In this document: in pieces, positions 30,655-36,685 of the stretch | Numbering within the stretch: the stretch's first letter is position 1 | Layout: each line of letters opens with the position of its first letter | Origin: Paenibacillus sp. | GTDB lineage: Bacteria; Bacteroidota; Bacteroidia; Bacteroidales; Muribaculaceae | Assembly: GCA_023663345.1 (NCBI GenBank) | Contig: JAMPHR010000004.1 | Location: 299,729-336,413, forward strand | DNA length: 36,685 nt | Direction: 5' to 3' | The notes under the pieces: model-generated | Databases searched by the model: none | Told to the model about the DNA's origin: nothing | The model's input: the letters and a program-made list of their open reading frames with translations, nothing else | Position numbers and translations under genes: made by a program

Positions 30655-32835
30655 CTACAGCTTGAGGATGATACCGGCATTGGCCACGAATCCGTCGAGC
30701 GGGGCATAGATGTCCCTGAACTGCGGGTCGGTGATGGAGCCGGTGTATATGGTGTCGAAACGGGTCTGACGGCGGTCGGTGAAATTCTCGAAATTGACGT
30801 AAAGCGAGAACTTGTCCCAGATTTTCTGCACCATCAGTCCCATGGTCACATAGTCCTTGGCGATCATCCCGTCGGTGAGGCGCTGTTTGCCCACATAGTA
30901 CAGCTCGTAACCCACTCTCCACTCATCCTCCACCTCATACATGAGCATGGAGTTCACCTGATGCTTCGGCGTGAGGGTCTTGGTCGAAGTCATGCCGTTC
31001 TCATGCACGCGGGCATCGGTATAGGTATAGCCCGCAAAAAGGATGAAGTCGGAATACTTGACCTTTACATTGGTCTCGGCACCCTTGCTGTTCATGTTGC
31101 CCTTGATGTTGTAGAACCGGTACAGCCCGTCGGGCTCCGAGCGCAGTTCGAGCGGATGGCGCAGATAGGTGTAGAAGAAAAGTTGGTTGAGCGACAGCGC
31201 TACGCGTCCGTCGGCCAGGGCGGTGCGGTAGCTGAAATCCACGTTGGCTCCGTAGCTCCGTTCCAGCTTGTTAAGATTCTTGTCGATGGGCAGTATGTTC
31301 TCGAACTGCAGCCTCTCGCTCTCCTCCGAGAATATTGTGGGTGGCTTGTAGCCGAATCCGCCACCTATGCGGGTCGAGAACTTCTCGTTGATTTTCACGA
31401 GGGTCGAGATGCGGGGCAGGAGCACGAATCCGTAGTGATGCACATAGTCGCCACGCAATCCGGCCTCCACGGTCACGCGGTCCGACAGTGTGGTGGTGTT
31501 CTGCACAAACGCTCCGAATGTGTTGAGCGAATAATTGCGCACAGGCATCTCCGACAGCTGTTTCTCATCGAAATGCTCGGTCCATACATTCAGGCCGCCC
31601 ACCCATTCCGAGCGTCCGGTGCGGAGCAGATGGGAGAGCTCGCTGAACGATGACCATTGGTCGCCGTCAAAGCGGTAGTCGGGAATGTCGATCTTGCGAC
31701 GGAACAGCGTCACGCTACTCTTGGCGCTGAGTATGCTGTTCTCGTTGAACTCATGCCTGAACGACATTCTCGCCGAGTGGCGTTGCGAGCGGTTGCGCTC
31801 GAAGTAGGGATGCTCCTCGCTGTAGCCGTGACGCACATACTGCATGTCGCCACCCAAGCGGTCCTCCACCATGGTCTCGATACCGAGGTTGAGGGTGCTT
31901 TTCTCGTTGAAGTACAAAAACAGGCGTGGATTCAGTGTGAAGCGGTCAAACTCCGGTATGGCCGTGAATCCCACCTCCGACGGGTCGTAGGCCCAGTTGC
32001 GGTTATAGGATGCGAATATCGTGGTGCCCACCTTCCCGAACCGTTGTCCGTAGAATGTGTTTGCGTCCAGCCCCTTGGCCGTGGTGCCGTTGAGCTGTAT
32101 CTGGAAATCGCGTTTCTCCTCGGGAGTCTTGGACACGAGGTTCACGAGTCCGGCTATGGCACCTCCGCCATACAGCGTACTCGACGAGCCCTTTATTATC
32201 TCTACCTGCTTGAGATCGAGCGGTGGAGTCTGGAGCAGGCCCAGACCCGAGGCGGCGCCTGAGAACACCGGGAAACCGTCCTTAAGTATCTGGGTATATT
32301 TTCCGTCCAGGCCCTGTATCTTTATAAGCGAGTTGCCCGATATGGCCGAAGTCTGCTGGGTTTGTATGCCGGTACTCTCGTTGAGGAGCATACGTATGTC
32401 GCCCGGCTTCATGAGGCTTTTCTCTTCGAGCTCCTCACTGCCTATGAATTCCACTCGGGTGGGGATGTCGCGGAATGTGCGGGTACCGCGCGTGGCGGTG
32501 ACCACTACCTCATCCAGTTCGTTCTCCTCATCATCCTCCAGCTCTATCTCTATTATGGCATCGGGGTCGGATAGGGGAAATGTGAATGTCTTGGTCTCTG
32601 ATTCAAATCCTATGAACGAGAACACTATGGCTTGCTTGCCGTCGGGGATATTGTAGATGGTCACAAGGCCGTTTTCATCGGCTATTCCGCCGAGCTGTGT
32701 ACCCTTGACCATGGCTGACGCTCCCGCGAGAGGTTCGTCATTGCATCCGTCCTTTATCTTGGCTTTGAATGTGTTCTGGGCATGTAGCGCCACCGATGAC
32801 AGCAGTGCTATCATCGTGAATATTATATGTTTCAT
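30655..32835 (-). CDS. TonB-dependent outer-membrane receptor
   Basis: The product has 726 residues with a signal peptide (MKHIIFTMIALLSSVALHAQ). Residues about 22-105 are a carboxypeptidase-regulatory-like beta-sandwich (KIKDGCNDEPLAGASAMVKGTQLGG). A TonB box-like DEVVVTATRG follows near 110, then the plug (about 125-225, with LDLKQVEIIKGSSSTLYGGGAIAGLVNLVSK) and a 22-strand barrel to the C-terminus. It imports a ligand across the outer membrane using TonB energy. The ligand is uncertain: a cobalamin riboswitch begins downstream, arguing for BtuB, while the Cys-rich partner gene upstream suggests a metal. No SusD partner is present, so glycans are unlikely. Confidence 0.93.
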   Translation of the reverse strand: MKHIIFTMIALLSSVALHAQNTFKAKIKDGCNDEPLAGASAMVKGTQLGGIADENGLVTIYNIPDGKQAIVFSFIGFESETKTFTFPLSDPDAIIEIELEDDEENELDEVVVTATRGTRTFRDIPTRVEFIGSEELEEKSLMKPGDIRMLLNESTGIQTQQTSAISGNSLIKIQGLDGKYTQILKDGFPVFSGAASGLGLLQTPPLDLKQVEIIKGSSSTLYGGGAIAGLVNLVSKTPEEKRDFQIQLNGTTAKGLDANTFYGQRFGKVGTTIFASYNRNWAYDPSEVGFTAIPEFDRFTLNPRLFLYFNEKSTLNLGIETMVEDRLGGDMQYVRHGYSEEHPYFERNRSQRHSARMSFRHEFNENSILSAKSSVTLFRRKIDIPDYRFDGDQWSSFSELSHLLRTGRSEWVGGLNVWTEHFDEKQLSEMPVRNYSLNTFGAFVQNTTTLSDRVTVEAGLRGDYVHHYGFVLLPRISTLVKINEKFSTRIGGGFGYKPPTIFSEESERLQFENILPIDKNLNKLERSYGANVDFSYRTALADGRVALSLNQLFFYTYLRHPLELRSEPDGLYRFYNIKGNMNSKGAETNVKVKYSDFILFAGYTYTDARVHENGMTSTKTLTPKHQVNSMLMYEVEDEWRVGYELYYVGKQRLTDGMIAKDYVTMGLMVQKIWDKFSLYVNFENFTDRRQTRFDTIYTGSITDPQFRDIYAPLDGFVANAGIILKL

Positions 32836-33014
32836 TGCTGAATTTCAGTGATTGGTTTATATGAGCGTGTGAGTATTAGCTCTCACGCACACACTCTCTC
32901 AGTGGCAGTTTATCACTGCCTCTTGGTTCAAAAAATCGATTGTGGTTCAGTAGTCCCCGGTCATTTCTAACAACGACGGGGGAGACAGTTCAGCGCTTCT
33001 TTTCAGCGCATGGT

Positions 33015-33326
33015 TCAGCAATGTTTCGGAGGGGGTGAGATCACTGGAATATAAGCGGTCATAATCCCGGTAGTGGTGGGGATTATCATCCTCTGCTCGG
33101 TTTCATCAGTTCTAACAGCGGTTGCGGATGCTGAAGTCGTGAAACCTGTGCATGTGTTGCAAGCGATGAACGGCGAGCAGCAGTCGCATCCCTCGTCACC
33201 ACAGCAATCGTCGTTGCACTCCGATTCAACACAGCATGACGACATGCACCTGTCGTGTACGATCGCCGGAGCGACGCACATCATCAGGGTGAATATGGCC
33301 ATGAGTATTGAAACGTGTCTGAGCAT
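33015..33326 (-). CDS. Small Cys-rich secreted protein upstream of TonB receptor
   Basis: The product has 103 residues from ATG 33326, which gives a signal sequence (MLRHVSILMAIFTLMMCVAPAIV). The mature part begins DRCMSSCCVESECNDDCCGD and continues EGCDCCSPFIACNTCTGF: eleven Cys within about 45 residues, plus one at the C-terminus. The CSPFxxCxTCTGF block recalls short Cys-rich proteins encoded beside TonB receptors and metal-efflux genes in Bacteroidetes (DUF6660-like, from memory). Metal capture or disulfide-rich structure in the periplasm is plausible. It has its own full promoter and precedes the receptor by 179 nt on the same strand. That gap contains hairpins but no recognised riboswitch. 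Confidence 0.7.
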   Translation of the reverse strand: MLRHVSILMAIFTLMMCVAPAIVHDRCMSSCCVESECNDDCCGDEGCDCCSPFIACNTCTGFTTSASATAVRTDETEQRMIIPTTTGIMTAYIPVISPPPKHC

Positions 33327-33347
33327 GGATATTGTGATTTCCGGGGG

Positions 33348-33380
33348 CAAAGTTAAGGGAAATATAGGTTATTTGCAAAT
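33348..33380 (-). promoter_or_regulatory. Promoter of the Cys-rich protein and TonB receptor
   Basis: On the minus strand TTTG (33380-33377) is followed after about 21 nt by TAACTTTG (33355-33348). The start codon lies 21 nt further on. Confidence 0.7.
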
Positions 33381-33426
33381 TCCGCCTGTCTGTCCCGTCT
33401 GCGCCGGCCATCATCGGCACCGACGA

Positions 33427-33458
33427 TTTGTTAATCTTACCGGAAAGAGCTACCTTTG
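33427..33458 (+). promoter_or_regulatory. Promoter of the GH28 gene
   Basis: TTTG (33427-33430), 20 nt and TACCTTTG (33451-33458) form a full Bacteroidetes promoter, back to back with the Cys-rich gene promoter about 50 bp away. The predicted leader is some 25-30 nt. Confidence 0.75.
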
Positions 33459-33491
33459 CTAATATATTTCATAAAATTATACCTTAGATTA

Positions 33492-34832
33492 ATGATGAAA
33501 ACAGTAAAGTTGCTATTGGCGATGGCTATGATCATCTGCTGTGCCACGGCCCGCTCTCAGGCCATCCCCGCTGAAATAGAGCCTGTCAACGCTCCTTTCG
33601 ATATGCCTCAGCTCTCGCGACCCGTCATCCCCGACCGTTCGCTCAGCATAGCCAAGACCGGAGCCAAGCAGGGTGTGCTATCCACCAAGGCCATTCAGAA
33701 AGCCATCGACAAGCTCGCCCGGCAGGGTGGGGGCACAGTGATTGTCCCCGAGGGACGTTGGCTCTCCGGGCGCATCGAGCTCCGTAGCAACATCTGTCTG
33801 CACCTCGACCGTGGCGCCGAACTGCATTTCAGTGGCGATATAAAAGATTATCTCCCCGTGGTGCCCGCCCGCAACGAGGGTATTGATGTCAACTCGCTCG
33901 GAGCCATGATATATGCCGATGGCGTGGAGAACATCGCACTCACCGGCGAAGGTAAGCTCGTCGGCCCCGAAAAAGGCTGTGAGCTCGAGCTCCGTCAGGA
34001 GGGCGGCATCAAGGAGGAAGTGGGCCGGTTGCCCTTTGAACAACGCGTCTACGACGGTAGCGACGGCGCTCTCGTGTTTCTCCCCGTATTCTTCGGTCCC
34101 ATGAACAGCCGCAACATCCTTGTTGAGGGTGTCACCTTGGAGAACTCCATATTCTGGAACATCGTCCCCGTCTATTGCGAGAACATTATAATACGTGGTG
34201 TCAACGTGGCCAGTGCCGGACGCACCCGCACTGATGGTATCGACATCGATTCCTCAGTCAACGCCCTCATCGAGTACACTACCCTCGACTGTGGCGATGA
34301 CTGCTTCACCCTTAAGTCGGGTCGAGGCATCGACGGCGTGAAGCGTGCCCGTCCCACCGAGAACGTGGTGATACGCCACTGCCGTGTCAAGCGCGGAGTG
34401 GGTGGCATCACCATGGGTACTGAGACCGCCGCCGGTATCCGCAATGTCTACATGCACGACTGCGTGATGGAGAACCCCTCCTTCCCCTTCTACGTCAAGA
34501 CCCGCCGTCCGCGTGGCGGAGGTGCCGAGAATGTGCTCGTAGAGCGTGTCACCGTCGAGAACAGCCGTAAGACCGTGTTCAAGTTCGACATGCTGGGCTC
34601 CGTCGAGTGGCTCGGTCCGCTTGCCGAGCGTTACCCTGCCGATATGCAAGGTTCCCTCAAACCTAAGTTTGCCAACATGACCTTCCGCGACATCACCATC
34701 AACTCATGCCCCGCGCTCATAAATGCCAAGGGCCTCCCCGAACAGCCCATCGAAGGCCTCGTGTTCGAGAATATCAAGTCGCCCAACATGGACATTCAGC
34801 TTCAGGACGTGGGCACGCTCATATTCAAGTAA
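33492..34832 (+). CDS. GH28-family glycoside hydrolase (polygalacturonase-like)
   Basis: The product has 446 residues from ATG 33492 (or the adjacent ATG 33495), with a signal peptide ending near RSQA. Residues about 55-130 are the usual pectate-lyase-superfamily opening (AIQKAIDKLARQGGGTVIVPEGRWLSGRIELRSN). The helix follows, with TDGIDID (Asp248, Asp251), CGDDCFTLKSGR (Asp269, Asp270) and YVKTRR (Lys336, Arg338), the GH28 catalytic Asp triad and substrate-binding residues. The usual GHG histidine is missing: the sequence reads RGVGGITMG with Val303. It should cut galacturonic-acid-containing polysaccharides in the periplasm. There is no SusCD pair or other pectin gene beside it. Confidence 0.9.
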   Translation: MMKTVKLLLAMAMIICCATARSQAIPAEIEPVNAPFDMPQLSRPVIPDRSLSIAKTGAKQGVLSTKAIQKAIDKLARQGGGTVIVPEGRWLSGRIELRSNICLHLDRGAELHFSGDIKDYLPVVPARNEGIDVNSLGAMIYADGVENIALTGEGKLVGPEKGCELELRQEGGIKEEVGRLPFEQRVYDGSDGALVFLPVFFGPMNSRNILVEGVTLENSIFWNIVPVYCENIIIRGVNVASAGRTRTDGIDIDSSVNALIEYTTLDCGDDCFTLKSGRGIDGVKRARPTENVVIRHCRVKRGVGGITMGTETAAGIRNVYMHDCVMENPSFPFYVKTRRPRGGGAENVLVERVTVENSRKTVFKFDMLGSVEWLGPLAERYPADMQGSLKPKFANMTFRDITINSCPALINAKGLPEQPIEGLVFENIKSPNMDIQLQDVGTLIFK

Positions 34833-34880
34833 CGCCCGCCCCCTCTCGGACTGTCCGAAAAAATGTTGATATAAATCTCT

Positions 34881-34905
34881 AAGAGGCTGTTTTTAACAGC
34901 CTCTT
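34881..34905. terminator. Hairpin after the GH28 gene
   Basis: A perfect 11-bp stem (34881-34891 with 34895-34905, AAGAGGCTGTT) has a TTT loop. No T-run follows, so termination is uncertain, but the position 49 nt after the stop codon fits that role. Confidence 0.5.
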
Positions 34906-34918
34906 ATACGTGACCTCT

Positions 34919-35106
34919 TAAGTAAGTCGTAAAAATTAATGCACAAATAAATCGCAGTTATTTTTGTGGTATTTTGTCTGCGGAATGAAGGAGCATAGCG
35001 AGCTATGCGACTGAGTGACAAAGTCAAAATAGCCAAAAAGAACAAGATTTATTGGGCAAGCTCTTTAGGACTTACATATGGCGTTTAATTTTTTAAGACT
35101 TACTTA
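34919..35106. mobile_element. MITE-like element between GH28 and mtgA
   Basis: The 188-bp segment is bounded by imperfect terminal inverted repeats of about 20 bp: left 34919-34938 (TAAGTAAGTCGTAAAAA...) and right 35086-35106 (...TTTTTAAGACTTACTTA). One mismatch and one extra T separate them. A second GGACTTAC lies at 35068-35075. Inside is a palindrome GCATAGC/GCTATGC (34993-35008). It has no coding frame and is AT-rich compared with the flanking genes. I recall near-identical tracts as dispersed repeats in Bacteroidales but cannot check. Its right end lies only 11 nt before the mtgA ATG, so it may carry or displace that promoter. Confidence 0.55.
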
Positions 35107-35117
35107 TTTTCTGTTGA

Positions 35118-35783
35118 ATGAATCTATTGGTAAGGATATTGAAATGGGTGTTGGCGCTCTTCATCGGTAGCACGCTACTTGCTGTAGTGGCCTACCGCTA
35201 CATCCCCGTCTACGTCACTCCGCTCATGATCATCCGCGCGATCAATCCCCATGGCACCGAAAAACAGCAACAACGCGAGCGGCACTGGAAACACCATTGG
35301 GTGCCGCTCGATGAAATATCCTCATGGATGCCCAAGGCGGTCGTAGCCTCCGAGGACGGTCATTTCTACTCCCACCACGGATTTGACTTCGAGGCCATAA
35401 GCAAAGCCGTTGAGGAAAAACGCGCCGGAAAGCGCGAGCGCGGAGCAAGCACCATCACACAGCAGACAGCCAAAAACGTATTCCTCTGGCCCGGCCACAG
35501 CTGGGTGCGCAAAGGTCTTGAAGCCTACTTCACGGTCCTGATAGAGATATTCTGGTCCAAGGACCGCATAATGGAAGTCTACCTCAACAGCATCGAGATG
35601 GGCGCGGGCATATATGGCATCTCAGCCGCGTCCGACCATTACTTCTCCACCGCCCCCTCCCGCCTCACCAAGCGCCAGTGTGCCCTCATAGCCGTCACCC
35701 TCCCGTCCCCACTCAAGCGCGACCCCGCCCACCCCTCCCCCTACCTCCGCAAACGCGCCACCCAAATCATGCGATACATGTAA
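35118..35783 (+). CDS. mtgA: Monofunctional peptidoglycan glycosyltransferase
   Basis: The product has 221 residues. One N-terminal membrane helix (about 7-28) anchors a periplasmic GT51 domain. Motifs in order are VVASEDGHFYSHHGFD (Glu79 catalytic), RGASTITQQTAKN (108-120), RKGLEAYFTVLIEIFWSKDRIMEVYLNSIEMG (with Glu153) and GIYGISAASDHYF. The enzyme polymerises lipid II into glycan strands without a transpeptidase domain. Length is normal for MtgA. The end of the gene lies 6 nt before a large palindrome. Third-position G/C use and long runs of C are strong near the 3' end but the frame is intact. Confidence 0.96.
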   Translation: MNLLVRILKWVLALFIGSTLLAVVAYRYIPVYVTPLMIIRAINPHGTEKQQQRERHWKHHWVPLDEISSWMPKAVVASEDGHFYSHHGFDFEAISKAVEEKRAGKRERGASTITQQTAKNVFLWPGHSWVRKGLEAYFTVLIEIFWSKDRIMEVYLNSIEMGAGIYGISAASDHYFSTAPSRLTKRQCALIAVTLPSPLKRDPAHPSPYLRKRATQIMRYM

Positions 35784-35788
35784 TTTTG

Positions 35789-36346
35789 GTATAGAGTTTT
35801 TTAGTATAGAGGTATTTAGAAGTATAGAGGGGGAAGTATAGGGATTAGATTGTTGGTCTGGGGAATAGACCAGAGGACCAGAGGGATTTGGGTTTGGACC
35901 AGAGGTCAGGAGGGTGGTTGTTTATATTGTTTTTTCAGTTATTTAGCAAGGATGGCGCGGGGGATTATAGGACGTCTTCGACGCCCATTTGGGTATGCGA
36001 TTCGTTTTCTCCCAACAAATCAGGCATAAACATCCCGCAGGCCACCCACCCACTAAGCCTCGAAGAGGCGATGTAATTGAAGCCCCATCACGAGCCTGAC
36101 AAGCAAATCGCCCGCCAGGGCAGATTTGCGCCGTCAGGCGAGGCATGGGGAAAACGAAACGCATACCCAAATGGGCGTCGAAGACGTCCTATAATTCCCC
36201 GCGCTCCTCCTCCCTAACCTCCTATACTCCACCAATATACTCCCCCCCCTAAAACCCCTCTTGTCCTCTGGTCTAAACCCTCTGACAAAAAATCTAATCC
36301 CTATACTCTATACTTTCCCCTCTATACTCAAAAAAACTCTATACTT
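35789..36346. repeat. Large imperfect palindrome (about 558 bp)
   Basis: The inner arms 35955-36013 and 36147-36204 are near-perfect inverted repeats of about 58 bp (two mismatches, one indel), with an exact 36-bp core centred on GACGTCTTCGACGCCC. They flank a 133-bp centre. The outer arms (35789-35930 and 36215-36346) are weaker inverted copies sharing TAGACCAGAGGAC, GGGATTAGATT and TATAGAGTTTTTT. The centre has its own nested stem (GCCTGAC/GTCAGGC and CAAATC/GATTTG, about 36093-36139). Open frames inside are accidental readings of the palindrome. No transposase is present. It could be a non-autonomous mobile palindrome, a nucleoid or replication site, or a folded RNA. Confidence 0.75.
36301..36328 (+). 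repeat. CTATACT-rich intergenic repeat
   Basis: This 28-bp tract differs by one base from 127-154 near the left end of the window. An inverted copy lacking 6 bp occurs at 35821-35850 within the palindrome's left arm. Three copies in one window indicate a dispersed intergenic repeat. Confidence 0.75.
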
Positions 36347-36355
36347 AAAAACAAC

Positions 36356-36400
36356 GCGACATTATCGCACCATTTCCCCGACAAAACTAACCTACCTTTG
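36356..36400 (+). promoter_or_regulatory. Promoter with 16-nt semi-palindromic motif (site B)
   Basis: GCGACATTATCGCACC (36356-36371) is followed after exactly 21 nt by TACCTTTG (36393-36400). The motif contains GCGA-N5-TCGC. It is identical in sequence, orientation and spacing to site A (26715-26671, minus). No TTTG is present at the -33 position, so the motif may replace it. Confidence 0.65.
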
Positions 36401-36408
36401 CCGGTGAT

Positions 36409-36685
36409 ATGAAACCAACGAGCCACAAGGTAACCCACCTACGCAAAAGAATCCGTCGCCCAGACATCTGGTGCCACCCATTCTCACGTTTTCTCGGCCG
36501 GGAACTAACCCCAACCGAGAAAACCGTCATATCCCGGCTCGAACGCGCCCGCCGACTCTCCCGGCCTCGCCCAATCGTAATCGTAGATCCAAAAGGCTAC
36601 GATTCCACCGAACTCCTCAGGAGCTACCTCGACTACCGCCTCGCCACCTCCCCCGACGGCGCAACCGCACTCCTCTACCTCTCCC
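36409..36685 (+). CDS. Unidentified gene, 5' part (runs off the window)
   Basis: An ATG at 36409 opens a frame of 92 complete codons to the window end. It begins MKPTSHKVTHLRKRIRRPD, then CHPFSRFLGRELTPTEKTV, then ARRLSRPRPIVIVDPKGYDS, then ELLRSYLDYRLATSPDGATA. The first 60 residues are very basic and the later part alternates strand and helix (IVIVDPKGYDS then a helix). I do not recognise the family. A phage terminase-like or nucleic-acid-binding protein is conceivable but unsupported. The ATG lies only 8 nt after the -7 box TACCTTTG, so the message would be leaderless or nearly so unless the real start is elsewhere. Confidence 0.6.
   Translation, partial: MKPTSHKVTHLRKRIRRPDIWCHPFSRFLGRELTPTEKTVISRLERARRLSRPRPIVIVDPKGYDSTELLRSYLDYRLATSPDGATALLYLS

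Noticed and set aside
30439-31653. Plus-strand frame of 404 codons across the riboswitch and receptor
   Set aside because: It is antisense to the TonB receptor and runs through the cobalamin aptamer; no domain is visible.
32836-33014. Second riboswitch in front of the TonB receptor
   Set aside because: Two small hairpins are present, but neither the B12 box nor the conserved aptamer core is there, so no class could be supported.
35943-36170. Short frame of 75 codons inside the palindrome
   Set aside because: It spans both inner arms and the centre of the palindrome, so its sequence is explained by the inverted repeat; no domain or promoter.

Overview
The window looks like a chromosomal segment of a Bacteroidales bacterium, most likely a gut Muribaculaceae-type genome; the family is inferred, not proven. 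Evidence for Bacteroidales: many start regions carry the Bacteroidetes -7 promoter box TAnnTTTG (several with TTTG about 20 nt upstream) rather than -35/-10 promoters. Surface lipoproteins are abundant, and the core proteins (TopA with C-terminal repeats, DUF2027-Smr protein, 63-residue S21, M20C dipeptidase, EFR1 ferredoxin) are of Bacteroidetes type. I saw no rRNA, tRNA, CRISPR array or intact transposase.

Layout. 1-651: tail of an upstream gene, AT-rich repeat tract, then a sigma-70-family gene (658-1155). 1341-2203: a small membrane protein and an OmpH-like lipoprotein. 2375-4943: dipeptidase PepD, a hairpin-rich intergenic element, and a secreted N-acetylmuramidase. 5059-7654 (minus): rubrerythrin, a DUF1810 protein and a CyuA-type cysteine desulfidase, separated by strong terminators. 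7842-10503 (plus): a lipoprotein overlapping a PagL-like outer-membrane protein, then a GNAT acetyltransferase. 10525-15725 (minus): a tight topA-RluA-Smr-EFR1 operon. 15911-17920 (plus): fabD and a DUF2156 protein. 17934-20473 (minus): glycosidase-like lipoprotein overlapping a phosphoesterase. 20675-24830 (minus): rpsU, and a glucosaminidase-helicase-HAD-esterase operon with 4-nt overlaps. 24941-26119: lpxB.

26138-33326 (minus) is a surface-uptake region: a Cys-rich secreted protein and a TonB-dependent receptor, then a separate transcription unit headed by a full cobalamin riboswitch with a downstream intrinsic terminator. That unit encodes two large surface lipoproteins, so the best hypothesis is a B12-controlled corrinoid-capture operon. 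33492-34832 is a GH28 glycosidase, divergent from the Cys-rich gene.

The right end is rich in non-coding structure: a MITE-like element (34919-35106), mtgA, a roughly 560-bp imperfect palindrome (35789-36346), and the start of an unidentified gene (36409 onward). Most unusual is a 16-nt semi-palindromic motif (GCGACATTATCGCACC) that occurs exactly 21 nt upstream of the -7 box in two promoters almost 10 kb apart (26700-26715 minus, 36356-36371 plus). It suggests a shared operator or alternative promoter element.
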